64,000 bases of DNA from NCBI GenBank assembly GCA_032191485.1, contig JAVDOI010000067.1, positions 380,001 through 444,000 of the forward strand. Direction: 5' to 3'. The DNA comes from Leptoclinus maculatus (lineage: Eukaryota > Chordata > Actinopteri > Perciformes > Stichaeidae). The position numbers and the translations under genes were made by a program. Position 1 is the first letter of the stretch. Each line of letters begins with the position of its first letter. Of this stretch, positions 11,776-24,800 are shown one piece after another. Below the pieces are notes generated by a model that searched no databases, was not told the origin of the DNA, and saw only the letters and a program-made list of their open reading frames with translations.

Positions 11776-12180
11776 AAAACGCACCAAAAATGAGGAGCAA
11801 CATTTTGTAAGATATCATACGAACCGTTGTATCAGAATACTTTTGGCTGCTGAATACTGGCATCAGGTGGCTGAAACGCTTCCATCCAACCATGATTTGT
11901 ACAGTAGTGTGGTGGATTCTAATGTGCCATGTACTGGAGTTCCTACCACAGTTTACCGCCGTAATATTTAACACGAGATATGATGGAATACATGAGGGGA
12001 AAAGACAAGGAGGGAGGTGGTGGAGTGATTAGTAGCTCAGATATGAGTTATAAGCTTTGTATGAAATCAGATAGGGATGGAACAAGAGGAAAGAAAGTGG
12101 GTGAAACAGAAGGAGAGCACTCTGAGTGAATCATTATACTGATGTGAATTAATGCCTGGATGGATGGATGAATGAATCAC

Positions 12181-12420
12181 CAACCAGTCAAATAGATGAG
12201 GGAAAGGAATGGGAAAAGTAGAAGAAATGAAAGATAGGAGATGAAAATGAGACAGAAAACGAGACAAAGGGGAGGAGAGAGTGAGAAAAGGACAAAATGA
12301 GAGTCGAGGCAGCAGGAAAGTGAACGAGGAAAAGAGTGAGGAGGAGAGAGGTGAGAAAATGAAGAGATAGAGAAGGAGTATCTGAGAGGACGGAGAGACA
12401 GAGAAACAGACAGAAGTAAA
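12181..12420. repeat. Purine-rich tract
   Basis: About 240 bp almost entirely A and G on the + strand, without an exact period. It could adopt a triplex. The minus-strand open frame through it, rich in Ser, Phe and Leu, is a composition artefact. Confidence 0.6.
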
Positions 12421-12504
12421 CCAATACTGTAGATGGGAGGAATTAAGCAGAATCAGCAGAAATCCCTGAAACATGTTTCTAAGTAAGATGTTGTTAAACA
12501 TGCC

Positions 12505-13315
12505 GGTAGCACGGACTGGAGTCACGGATCAGATTAGCTGATCATTGACGATCCATATTAACAGATACAGATCCCTTTGTTGTTTGATTATAGCAGCTGG
12601 TCTACTAGGATACAGAATATTTTTGTTTCGCCTAAAAATCATTTCAACGCTCTGAAGTCAGTCAACCATAAAAAATTCTAAATGCTATACTTTAACTTTG
12701 TTATAGTCATCTATAGTGTTTTTTTCTTCATAAAAACACACAATTCAAATGATAAGGAAATAAAAGATTTATATTTTATTGATTAAAACAAATCTTGTCA
12801 TTAGTAGTTTTAATGATGTATTATTAGATGTAGTGTAAACAGGTCATAATTCCATCTCTAATATCTATTCATGTTGTTGTGAAATTTCTCACCAATACTA
12901 CATTTTAAGAGATTACATTTGAACACATCATGATAACGTTATAATGTACCTTCAGCCAGTACTCATGTTCCCTGAGCAGAGCCTGAAGGCATCATGATGT
13001 ACCTGAAGTGAACCTCCGTTGGTTAGCCGTTAGCGGTGCTGCTAACGTTACTAGCTCTCCTCCTGTTGGTTTAAACACTGATTGGTTGTTTACAATGAAA
13101 CATGATCAGAGACCAGAGACTAGAAACACATACATGATGTCATGATCTCATATTGTACTGAATATTGGAGGAGAACGATCGTCAGTAAAACTTTATTCAA
13201 CACTTTGATGGTTAACGTTAAACTGTGGAATTAATCCGCCGTTCACATGCGTGCTGAACTGTGAGGAGGGATCCGTACGGATCACGGATCGGCAATGGTC
13301 CGTTACACCACTAAT
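12505..13315 (-). mobile_element. hAT-like non-autonomous DNA element (MITE), degenerate
   Basis: Read on the minus strand the right end begins TAGTGGTGTAACGGACC. The same start, TAGTGGTGTAACGGATC, occurs inside the hAT element at 61.9 kb. The opposite end carries GATCCGTGACTCCAGTCCG, a weak inverted match. GATCCG/CGGATC words cluster at both ends. No target-site duplication was found and there is no transposase remnant. Confidence 0.5.
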
Positions 13316-14124
13316 ACATAGAGAGTGGCAAAACTGACAATTACTGTAATTTGTAAGATATAGTGATTGATCGCTTTGACATTTCCTTGCCTCATTTCTT
13401 TTCCTCCACCTTGACCCATTGGCATCGGTTGTTGCTAGAATCACTGTCAGATCTCATCTTTTCTTCGATTCTGGAACAACTTCACACTACATGGACCTCA
13501 CAAGACGGTGGCTCCAGTGAATGAAGACCTGCAGAAGACTTGGCACAGGATCTGGCTTTTTTTATCTGGGAATTTATCATCTCTATGAATGTGTTATGTT
13601 TTAAAAACCTTAAAATCGGACACAAGAAAGGTAGGCGAGGATACAGAGGGGGAGAAAAGGACACCACTCCCTGTCTATCACAATCTCCAAAATGCCATCT
13701 AAATAAATGTCATTTTATCTTTTACTTTTGAGAAAAACCCAAAATGTGTAAAGCCAGGTTTTACAAGACTGGAGGATCGACCCCCTCGCTACAGATCCAT
13801 AACGGTGAGATTGCGGAGCCCTGCACTGACCTCTGACAGAGGATCAACACAAAGACAAGGGGAAGATGCCAATGCACCTGAGACAGACACACACTGAACG
13901 AGAGAGAAAATCAAAAGACAGGTAAAGGAAGGAAGAGAATGACGAAAGAGAGACAGAGTCTGGGACACAGCAAAAGGTCATCTGTGTGACAAAGTGAGGT
14001 AAATGAAAAGAGACAATGTAAAGTGGTAAGGGGGAAGGAGTCAGGAGATCGAGGACGATGGAAATAAAAAGGGAAAAGGAAGTATTAGCAGAGACAGGTC
14101 TGTTGAGCAGTGTAGCAGTGTGGA
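13316..14124. other. Unique non-coding sequence with a purine-rich patch
   Basis: 13850-14110 is rich in GA. No gene is recognised. Confidence 0.5.
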
Positions 14125-14490
14125 ACCATAGACTGTATATAACAAGTGGACGTAGTAATCTTGACCTCACCCATTGGTTTGTGGACTGATGTTTTGAAGC
14201 CTTGAGTTTGACGATTTCGTTGTCGTCGCTATCTTGAATTACGGCAGTCACCGTGTTGGTTTTTATTCGCAACCAATGAACGGAGGCCAGACCATAAACT
14301 CATGTTTACAAAGTTTACTGAGGTAATAAATCAAGTATGAAGTAGGGTCATTTTCTCATAGACTTCTATACAATCTGACTTCTTTTTGCAACTAGAGGAG
14401 TCGCTCCCTACTGGTCAGTAGAGTAAATGTAAGTTTTAAGACACTTCCAAATCAGCTTCACTCGGCAGAACCGGAGGATGCCGTCTGGCA
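14125..14490 (+). repeat. Family A repeat, copy 2
   Basis: Runs from ACCATAGACTGTATATAAC through CACCCATTGGTTTGTGGAC, CTCATGTTTACAAAGTTTAC and TTTTCTCATAGACTTCTATA to GAGGAGTCGCTCCCTACTGG. The 3' CTCF-like core is mutated here, unlike the 8.8 and 60.0 kb copies. Confidence 0.8.
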
Positions 14491-15869
14491 TGAACACTGG
14501 AGCCTCTGGTTTAATTACACCAAAATTAAGGGGATTTTGATCCGAGTATGGATACCAGTAAGCATCAATATCTGTATTGATGAAATCCTGATGATATATT
14601 ATATTATAGAAGTTACTGACAAGGTGTACGTGATAGAGAAAAGTAGAGTGAGTGTGTGATATTGATGACGTGCAAAGAAAAAAAGATCCGACAAATTCAC
14701 ATTACAAATTGACTCAGAGTTTGACAAACTCTGCAAGCACTTTGATCAATATTAAAACTGACCATCTATTAGGTATGCTAATTCAAACAATTGTACTATT
14801 AAAAACCATCAAGAAGCTGTGCTTCTGTTAATATTGTGCAGGACAAAGAATAGAATAGAGGGCTGAGGGGAAGCAGGACTCAGGCAGCCAGGGAGCTTTG
14901 ACTTTTTCTTATGAGATATAGCACAGCACACAGAGCAAGCACTAAGTAAAGTGGCACACTAACAAAGTCCCACAGACACACACACAAAACTTCTCAGACT
15001 GAGTTGCCACAGTAAGTGAAGCTGTCGACGTCCCAGACACCAACAAACCATGGATAGTAAAAACAACAGTCTGCCTGGGCGATGACTCCAAAACTACAGA
15101 GTTAGAAGCCACTGGAGCAGCAGCAAAAACAATAAACTCCCTGAGAGAGGCACAAAGAGTTAGATGGGGAACAAATTAAGTGTGGAAAGAAAATAAATGA
15201 GAGAAGAGGATGGCAAAGAGATAAGAAGTTTGAGGAAGGAAGTCAGGGAGGCGAGAGAAAAAGAAGAGGTTGACCAGCAAAAGAGAGAGGGTTGAATATG
15301 ACAACTCCTTAGCCTGTTAGGAAGAAAGGATGAGAAACAAATGGAGGAAAAGGGTTTTCATTTGGACAGTCACAAATGTATAGGGACTGTTTAGTGAGGC
15401 TTCCAAAAGAAATCCTGTACTGTGGTTCCACATGGGAGGCTGTAAATGGATATACGGCCATGAAGTGACAGGGGAGACAGAGGGGAAAAAAACAGAGAAG
15501 AGTTAACTTTGATAAATGTTAGGGAGGTGAGGTCTGCTTGAGGGATTCTCTTCACGGAATTCAGAGCATCTATTGCCTCCACGTGGCTCTCAACATGGAG
15601 AGAGCAGCTAACGGTGCTAACAGTGCAAAGCGTGCAAACAACGGACGGACTTCTGCGAAGAAGCCATTGGTCGGGAAGGAGTTATCAGCGTTAACCCCCG
15701 TATGAGCGCATCGGCCATGAGCTAGCAACAGTGAGACTCACATGCACGTAGCCCGGCTACTCAAACAAAGCACAGAGAAGCTCGGATTACAACAGAGGGA
15801 GCGTGACTTCAATCTCTGCTCAGGTAGACGGTACTCAGCTACATCTTTACATCGCAAATAGTTGTTTTT
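14491..15869. other. Unique non-coding sequence, GA-rich in part
   Basis: Purine-rich between about 15170 and 15310. No gene, splice-bounded exon or known repeat is supported. Confidence 0.5.
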
Positions 15870-16405
15870 TGGGACCTCAGAATTGCGTCTCTACTCTTTG
15901 CAGATGATGTGGTGTTGTTAGCTCCATCAGAGCGTGAGCTTCACGGGGGGGGGGTTTGCAGCCGAGAGTGAAGCAGTCTAGATGAGAGTCAGTACCACCG
16001 AGGCTGAGACTATGGTTCTCAGCCGAAAAATGGTGTATTGCCCCGGTCGGTCCAAGGTTGGAGTGAGTCACTGCCCCAAGCGAGGGAGTTCAAGTATCGC
16101 ACGCTCAGTGATGCAGGTTGTGAACCGGACTGTTGTGGTGAAGAAAAAGCTGAGGGGAAGCTCTTAAATTATCTGTCCATCTATATTCCGACCCTGACCT
16201 ATGGTCATGCTTTGAGTGGTAACCAAAAGGATGAGATCGCGGGTACAAGCGGCCGAAATGAGCTTCCTTTGTAGGGTGGCTGGGCTCGGATTAGAGAGAG
16301 GGTGAGGAACTCAGACATCCGGAGGGAACTCGGACTAGAGCCGCTGCCCTTTCGCGTCGAAAGGATCCGGCTGAGGTGGTTCGGACATTTTGTTTCAAGA
16401 TACTA
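15870..16405 (+). mobile_element. LINE reverse-transcriptase 3' remnant, 5'-truncated
   Basis: Conceptual translation, moving between frames, gives LRIASLLFADDVVLLAPSE, containing the reverse-transcriptase catalytic motif in its FADD form. Then follow YIPTLTYGHAL, MRSRVQAAEMSFLCRVAGL, RNSDIRRELGLEPLPFRVER and IRLRWFGHFV, the typical C-terminal stretch of fish non-LTR retrotransposon ORF2. Several frameshifts and stops, plus a run of ten G at 15945-15954, show it is dead. The fingers domain and everything upstream are missing, as expected of a 5'-truncated LINE insertion. The clade is not certain. Confidence 0.85.
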
Positions 16406-17060
16406 CAGCTTATGTCTCTTGTATTTCAGTTTTGATTCAGCTTGTAGCGAGCCAGCAGTATATTCAGTCACGCTCCCCTTCCTTCCTGATGGGGTTGCTT
16501 TTTTTATTTTGCCACTTCATATTGTTTAATTGTGGCTGAGCATGTGTGTTTGGTGCACTTCTTTAGCTTGTAACGTCATGTTAGGAGTCGCATTAGTTGT
16601 TACTGCTGTAATTGGGCAATTAGAGATGTCTTTTTTCCATTGTATCTATCCTGCTGTGCAAAGCTAGTTTTCTTTTGTTTTTATCAGTTTTCTCTCATCA
16701 ACCTCACTCTCTAACTTGCCTGTTTTCACTCTCCGCTGTCTTTTATAACGATAGTTTTGGTATTACTGTTTTCTCCTTTTTGGCATTTCAATATAATTAT
16801 TTCTATGTGGCTTTCTACTCCGTCTGCATCCGTCTGTCTCCCTCTCTGCCTCTCTCTGACTATCTATTTCTTCCCATCTTCCTTTTCCCAGCCTCTACAT
16901 CCCCGGCGACAGAGCAAACCCTTTAATAATATACAAGCTCCTCCGTCTCTCCTGGCAGCGGCGGCAGAATCCTACAGGATTCAATCATGGCCGCACTAAT
17001 TAGATTAGCATGGCTAATGCACACGGCTCTCCCTCTCTCCCTTTACCTCCATATCAACAG
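16406..17060. other. Unique non-coding sequence with homeodomain-type core sites
   Basis: A CT-rich stretch (16830-16920) precedes GCACTAATTAGATTAGCATG near 16983-17010, which holds TAATTA and GATTA cores. This is suggestive of a regulatory element only. Confidence 0.35.
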
Positions 17061-17179
17061 GCGCTCCACGGGGGTATCCAGGATGTGTGGATCGATTGCA
17101 GGGTGGCTGAACTGCAGCCCCCCCCCTGGTTGGACCAGGGCATCGCCACAAGGGTCCGGAAGAGAAGGGAACATCCCTG
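17061..17179 (+). CDS. Weak candidate exon (119 nt)
   Basis: An acceptor-like CATATCAACAG precedes an open frame that translates as ALHGGIQDVWIDC...WLDQGIATRVRKRREHPW and meets a possible donor CTG|GTGAAG at 17180, just before a TGA. It contains a run of nine C. I recognise no protein family. A 40-codon open frame after an AG is not rare by chance, so this is only a pointer. Confidence 0.15.
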
Positions 17180-17616
17180 GTGAAGGGGCAGCAAGAGTGA
17201 GCTCGCCAAGCAAGTGTGTGCCCACAAATGTGTGTGTGCGAGGAGGATGCGTGGGGGAGTGTTTGGCAGCCTTCCACAGCCTCTCCCTGTGTTCAAAAAG
17301 CCACGGTAGAACCTGGCACTACAGACCGGCAGAATGGAGAGGAACAGTGGGGTGGATTGGATGGATTGAGGGATGAAGAGGTGATGAAACAGATTAGTGT
17401 GACCTCATGGGGGGATTATTGTTGAGCATGCCTGGACGAATCCTGAACCCCAGACACTGTTTTAACAAAGCAAGCGCACAAACAAAATTTTCGGTTTACA
17501 CATTTAACCACTGCTTTTATTCTGCGGGACTTGCAACAATTACAACAGTAGATAAGCTTAAAATGATCTATCGACAACATTAGAAGCAGCTGATATTGAA
17601 TGCAGGAGTCTAACCA

Positions 17617-17618
<2 letters not shown>

Positions 17619-17657
<39 letters not shown>
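17619..17657. repeat. (CA)n microsatellite
   Basis: About 19 uninterrupted CA units. Confidence 0.95.
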
Positions 17658-17660
<3 letters not shown>

Positions 17661-20055
17661 CAATGAACCAACAAAGAGATTCAAAGGCAGATAGAGCAAG
17701 TAGCATGATTACGTCCAGCCTGTGTCCCCAAGTTGTGCTAAAGCGTATTCCAATTAAGTGGATTCAATCCTTCACTGCTTTGATTGATTTCTTAGTCAAA
17801 TCAGCTGATCTGTTAATCTATCAGTGAACTGAAGATGCATTACCCAAAGGTCTCGAAGACTTCCATTCAACTTAAAGATATATTACTCAGAGTCTCCTTC
17901 GGCAACGTTATATCAATCAAGGGCTCTTAAAGCTACAGTATCATTCAACTTGAGACAAACAGCAGCAAGTAATGAATCATAAATCTATACTTGGAGTTCA
18001 GATGTTTTACTCAAAATGAGACTGAAGGACAAATGGAAAAGTAGAGAACAAGAAAAGAGACAAAATTGGTGAGAAAGTGATTAAGAAAGTGTAAAGGAGT
18101 AAAATGCTCCATGTTTGCCTGTATGAATGCTCAGAAGCCTGCATGTGGACAAACACACACCCACTGTCAGTCTTTATCAGCAAACTCCTGTTATTTCTCC
18201 CCAAATGCAGCGGGGAAGTAAGAGTGAGCTATCACCATGGTGATCAGGAAGATGTGAAGTGAACAGCAGGCTTTGAGAGCTAATGTTGACTCCAAACACA
18301 CACACACACACATACATTCCTATAAAACCAACAGTGGACTAGCATGCCACTCCAACCATGTGAGGACCGCAGTTTTTGGTTAACTTGAGAAAAAAACATT
18401 GCAAAATTTACTTTTAACGTCTTTTCCCAGAATATAACTGCAAATGTGCGTTTTTTAAAGAAATTGCCAAGAGGGGAATTGCATCCCCGAGTGTTGTTTT
18501 CCTATAAAAGAGGGGACCTCCTATACTGCAGTGAAACTGTCTACCTATTCTTTCACAAAATGAATGTTTGTTTACCGCAAAAACAATCCTTGTTTTTTTT
18601 TTTATTTTATTATTATTTAACTGTAATGTCATAAATATAAAAAAATGTCTTTGTAATACAGATATTGTGAAAATAATCATGGCCGTTGAGAATAACCTAC
18701 AAATCAGAAGAAACGTGGCTACATGCAATTATATCATGCAATATTATTGAAAAAAATATACTTAGACTATATCTAGGCTGCGATTTAAAAAAAAAAAAGT
18801 AGATTCTAAAGATTGACACAAAACACACACCCAGACACATACATTCACACTCACAAAGCCACCTTGCGGCCACCCATGCACTCACCATGACACACATCCT
18901 TCACCACCAAAACCTACCAGTTAGCCTACAGTCAATATGCATCCAGACTTGCTCTCACACACATGCACACACAGATAAATGGTGTTGTGTTGAGTGCTGC
19001 TCAAGGTGAACACCGAGTAAACTAACCTCTGCCTCCGGGAGGATAAACCATTTAATCAAGTCATGTCAGGATCACACCAACACGCAAAGATGAAGCCGAT
19101 TACACTCATCGGCCCTGCAGGTCCCACATGTGTGAGCTGAGCCACTCATTAAGCCATTTCTGACGACGACTGATCTGGTTTTCTTTTTTTGTTAATATAT
19201 TTCTCCACATGAAATTTCAAAGAATTTATTGCCTGCGCCAGATGTCTGTGACACAAAGTAGTCTAATCCAAGTTAATGAGACAGCAAATCTTGGCCTTCG
19301 TCGGGATAATGAACAACATTGTAGCGACAATGTTGTAGCGTAGTTTAGCACACACACACATATTTACACAAACATGTTGCCCTTCTATTCATTCATCCAC
19401 CTCATCTACTGAACTACCGCTGGACAACAAAACGTGAGTAACCTGAATGGAAGTAGCATCAATGTTTATCAGTGATAGAAATAGGACTTAATGTACTTAA
19501 AGAAGAAAGCCATAACAATAAACAGCAGTTGATGTTAGTTTTCTTTAAGGCTAACTTAACCTACTGCTAATGTCAACCTCTGCTGCAGCTGACTGACTGA
19601 TATCTTGCGCGATGGGTTTTGGCAGGCAGTCGTTTCTTGCAAAAATGTAAAAGTAAAACGGACAAAATAAGTTCAGGATGTTCAGATTTATTCAGATGGC
19701 AGGTCAAACAAGCTGCGACTTCTGTAACTCTGGCATAATAACGGTGAGATTTTTATTGAATACAGTTTGGAAAAGTGTGTTTGGTGTATTGATCCTTAAC
19801 TCTCGTTTATTTCATGACCACTGCAAGCACTTTATTTATTATTTTACTAGTTTTATTTTTTGTAGGATTTTTGCCCTTATTTGACGGATGACAAGTACAA
19901 ATTGGGGAGAGATAAGGCAGTGACATGCAACAATGGTCCTAAGGCTGGAATCGTCGTCATCGGGAAAGGATGGATGATAAATTATTCAACCAAAATTCCA
20001 GCTGACCCATTCCCGGCATATTTGTGATTGGTTTTTATACCTTCGTTGCAGAACA
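17658..20055. other. Unique non-coding sequence
   Basis: Holds a perfect palindrome ATCACCATGGTGAT at 18231-18244, a short (CA)n at about 18297-18311 and T- or A-rich runs around 18590 and 18790. No gene is recognised. Confidence 0.5.
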
Positions 20056-20059
20056 AAAG

Positions 20060-21840
20060 GGAAAAAAGGGAAGAACAGCTGGCCTGCTGCTTAACCCTTT
20101 ATATGGAAAAAAAGAACAATATGAACAGATCAGGCGCAACAATTATGGCTGTATGCTCACAATGGAAAGCTAATCTGTAGCCCATGCCCGGATGTGAAGG
20201 ATCTGGGTCTGGTATATTGCTATTCAGCGCACTAAAGGAAAGTAAATTTGGTAACTTTGTCCACCTTTTATCACTGCTCAAAAGAACCCATAAGCACAGG
20301 AACTCCACAGCACATAATGAAACACTCAAGGTCCTTCAGGCGGAAAAGGACGATGTACTTCTAATCATGAATGCCAGTCATCAGGAGTTTGCATTTCAGT
20401 CTACTGCCAGGGTTTATGGGACACAGTATTATGTGACCAAGAACAATTCTTTCACAGAGAGTGTGATTGACCTGCAGCATGCTAATTCTGCTGATTTATG
20501 GCATTTTTCACAGCACAACTGTCCTTGTTGATATAATTGGTCATGTGTCATCACAGGTGAAACAGGAATGACTGAATAAGATAATAGAGAACAGGAGTAG
20601 GATCAAAGTATTGGCTCATGAGTCAACCAGTGTTGTTTCTGAATTCTAGTGTTGATGATGACATGGAGCCCATTGCTTTTACGTTGCAGCTGATTAAGCT
20701 GGATAGTCTGTGGGCTGTGCATATCAGGGAATAGCTTGTGGGTTACTTGTTTAAGAATGGCTTCGCCACTGAGTTGCTGCAGGCAGTCTTCATTGGATTT
20801 AGCAGAGATGGGGCCAGTGAAGTCAGGTGTTGTGAAGTTGCTCCAGGTTGACTTCCCAGGCATTGTACTGTGGCACTGCTTTAGAATGTGACAGCTGGAA
20901 CAAAAGACTTCCAGGCCTTCCTTGACAGCCTATGTTCATTATACAGCGAGTCACCAAAATACATCCAGGAGCTAATTGAATGTGCTCACAACCTACACAT
21001 CCCCCTCAGGAGGATTGGCAGCTGTGTTCGCTGGGTAGCTTCTTCATGCAGGGCACTGTTATCCAGGATGATACAAGGGACGGCAGAGAGAGGGCCAAAT
21101 TCAGAGTGCTGCGTTTTAACTTATGCTCCCTCAATTTCCTGAAATGTCTTCGGAATATTGACAGTTGTTCTGACCGAAGTCAAGAACTTGTCAGAAATTC
21201 TTCTCAGAACAGGAAGCTCTGACTCCCAAAAGGTAGATGACATCATGACAATGTATGTCAAACGCATAGAAAGCGTAGAAAGAAGTGATGGGATTCGATG
21301 GAGAGATGTTGAGAGATGGCTTTGAGTCCCATTATTAACACTGCTCAGTTCATCCAAGCAATGGCGGGTAATATGAAAGACCCTTTACTACCCTCTACCT
21401 CCACTTAAGAGCGGCTTACAATAGTCATCAATAAAATAGCAGTCCTCAACCCTGACAATTAGAACCACAATCCTCAATTTGGAGATGAGGTGAGGGCTTT
21501 GTCTTTGGTCCTACATCTGGATTAGAAGAAGCCCACCTTGGATTTACTGAATACAAGACAATAGGAGAAAGAAGCATTCCTAAAAAGGTGAAAAAGGTTA
21601 TGGCAGTGGACACACTGTCCGCAAGCAATGCTGATTGTGAGTTCCGGGCAATGAACAATATTCTAATAGAGTATAGGAGCAAACTGCTTAATCAGCTCTC
21701 TGGGACCATCATGCATACAATGGGATCCACGGCTTTATGTGAGGACAAAGAAAGAAGAGCAGCCAACTCAACAAGTAGCCTGGCTCGCCATTACTCAGAA
21801 GATGATAACCACTTTAGGCGGAAAGAAATAAGTTTTACGT
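20060..21840 (+). pseudogene. Broken hAT-derived protein gene, KIAA1586/ZNF862-like
   Basis: Successive frames give fragments in the order of hAT-derived KIAA1586/ZNF862-like proteins. An N-terminal piece includes FQSTARVYGTQYYV and VIDLQHANSADL (about 20390-20500). Next come KIIENRSRIKVLAHESTSVV (about 20580-20640), LLQAVFIGFSRDGAS (about 20775-20820), DFQAFLDSLCSLYSESPKY (about 20905-20960) and VRWVASS. The C-terminal hAT dimerisation region follows, with INKIAVLNPDN, ADCEFRAMNNIL and a basic tail. At least several frameshifts and in-frame stops separate them. No introns are evident. Terminal repeats were not found, so it may be a decayed transposon or a processed or genomic copy of a domesticated gene. 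Confidence 0.8.
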
Positions 21841-24800
21841 GTTTTGCTCCGATGGAAAAATAATGCTTAGAAAAATGTTGCCATTGTACATGTCTTCAAG
21901 GCACGGGATACGCTGAATGTTTCTGAACCCAATAATATTTTTCATACACGTTTCATATCAGCTTCATATCACGCCTGCAGAAATGTACAATTTCCTGGCG
22001 ACTGGGCTACATAAAGCAGAGCAACTCAAAACAGATTGGCTTCTAAATGTAATTTAGCTGTTTGAAGATTGTTGCCAAAAGGAACAAAAAGAGGTGCAGT
22101 AAAGGTAATAATACAATAGAAATTGCATATACAGTAAACTGCACCAAGCAAATTATGCAGGAGTTCAAAAGCATAAAACATTCATAGGTTTCCTAGGGAG
22201 CGAGTAAAGCGCCACCGCTGGCTTAATTACTAGTCGCTAGCTGAACGGGGCTGTTATTTCAAATTCTGCGGAGGGCACATTTACCACAGAGAATACAATG
22301 GAGGGATAAAAACAGCCTGCTTCAGTCACTGTGAACTCCACAGTCTACCAACACACACCAAAAAAACAGTAAGGAAATGGGCCATGCCACCCCTCATACT
22401 GTAAATGTGCTTCAGTTACCGCCAAGTCTTTAAAGATGATAATAATTTCATTGTAACTTCAGGATCCCACGAAGCGCATCTGAGTTATCAAAGACACAAT
22501 GTTTGTGAATCCACAAGACGGACTTTTAGAAGCGTCCCAGACACGTCTCTCGGCTCTGCGTCAGTTACCCAGAAACAATTTCCTTTACGAGTTAAAACAC
22601 TTGAAAGTCCACTATATCAGGTACCCATTCTCCTATGTGGAGGACACAACTCTCAAGTCCTACATGAAGGTATCTGTTGTTCATCTGAGTACATTAGCCA
22701 TCATTCCAAAATTAAAACCATTGCGTAGCTACGTATTTAAACTTAAATTCTGACCATGAACCACAAATGAATGAAGTTATTTTCTGCATCAATAGAAAAT
22801 AAAAAAAAAACTGACTAAGCTCGAGATTTATAAAAAAATCTGCCATACTGCAGATGCTTATTGCATAAACCTTGAAAATATTGTGCATTCTGTGAAAAAC
22901 AAATGAAACAGATGATCAGTATCAAGTGATTACCAAAGAGAGTTTAAACTGGCCATGTTGGTATGGAAGAAAATGTATCGTTCCAAATAATTCAGCGGCT
23001 TCTATTCTGTGTGCCAGATGAGCTTAGCTGTATGTTTGGTCAGGTTTAGGTTCTTATCACACTTCTGCTGGCTGCTGCCATGATCCTCAACAGAAAGTGA
23101 TAAGCATTTCAGGGCTTTCAGGAGACTTGAACTGTATCTCAGAGCTACACAGTTGCAAGCCATCTTGATCCATTAACACCTACTCACGATAAGACTAATC
23201 TAAGAGGAATCTGTTGCCAGTTTGTTGTTGAACACGTTGAGTCTTTGTGTCAAAAACTCTCGACAGCACATCATTCAAAAATGTGCTTCTAAGGTTGTGT
23301 TAGATAGCTGCAGGAGTATTTATACAAACTTAAATTATGGAGGTGTTCATTAAGAGACAGCGAATAAGTAAATTCAAAACAGACTGGAAGGTTTTAGCAG
23401 ATAAGGTATCTGAGAAAGAAAGTCCAAAACAAAGAGAGAAAGCCACATGCAGCTTTTCTAGCAATATTACTCAAACATGTTCACATGTTTCACAATGCAG
23501 ATTGTACGCTGTAGTTCCTCATACAAGATTTTCAATCCATACCAGATTCGATGCAAGTCTAAAACTAACGAAATTAAATAACTAAAAGCTCTCGCAAATT
23601 GTATTTAATACTTCAACAAATGTATAGCATGCCCTTTTTAACAGTTGGTAGAATAGACCAGTGGTTAAAAAAGGAATCGTAAACACACAATCTTCTTTTC
23701 AGAAATGTCCTGCTCCTGGTACGAGAAACTGACCAATTATATGCTTTTGGATTTGGAGCTAGTCGTGGTTAAACATTGTGTTATAAAAAGTTACATTTCT
23801 AAGTAAAAACTTATGGAGCTAACATTAGCAGAGTGTTAGCGCTATAATGCTACGCTAGCTACTGAAGATATACTGAATCAATACATATGCTGCTTTTGCT
23901 TTTAAATGATTGTAACAGTGATTAAAGACCTACCCGGCTTTACAGGAACAGTGTTGTTCCTTAATTTCATTGTCTTCTGTCTGGATCTCCAGGTGATGAC
24001 GTGGTTCACGTTGACACTGTGATCTGTAGCTTTAGCTTCTATTATTTTTAACCTGTTTTCTCTGTTGAATCAGTTTGACATCGATGCATCCTTTAAACAC
24101 ATATTGTTGACCCTTCTGTCTGCTTCTCTTTGAAATCACTAGTGCAGTTATTGACAGTGTGGGCTCTACGGTGGCTCGGACAGTAGGCTCGGAGTAGCAG
24201 CGAGGGGGCGGGGCTTAGCGAAGGGTCAATTGACCAAGTTGAGCCTAAGTGAGTGTGTGGGGGGGATTGATTCAGTTTAACTGTTGGTATTATCTAGTAC
24301 AGACTTGATACTTAGAAAGACATTGTCAATGCTTTGTCTGTTATGATTTCATTTTGTGTTCAAGGAGTCAGTAACTCCAAACAGACAGCTGAGAATACTG
24401 CAACTTAAAGACAGATATATTCATGAGCAACAGACATACAGCCCAGTTTCTCCCCTGCAGAACTAGGACATTGCCCACATATGCATTGAAGGATTTCAAC
24501 GCAGTAACGTTTTCAAAACAAGAACACTTTCAGTTGAGGAGCTTTCAGCACGATACCAAAAGTGGGACAGAATCAAAGAGGACGCTCAACCAAAACCAAA
24601 ATAACTACAGTATATGGGTGGCTGCAAAAATATGATATAGGGATTGCTCTAGTTTTCCTCTAAATGTCAGCAAATGTCATCATCATGCATCATGGCAGCA
24701 CAAAACTTGACACTGAGCCAAAGCCACCGATCCGTTTCCACCAAAATGACAGATCCAGGTAATATATTGAGTCGAAGAAGTCTTCCACAGCTTTTTTCCC

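Noticed and set aside
12188..12525. Open frames of 78 and 152 codons on the minus strand
   Set aside because: They lie in a purine-rich tract, giving Ser/Phe/Leu-rich low-complexity peptides.
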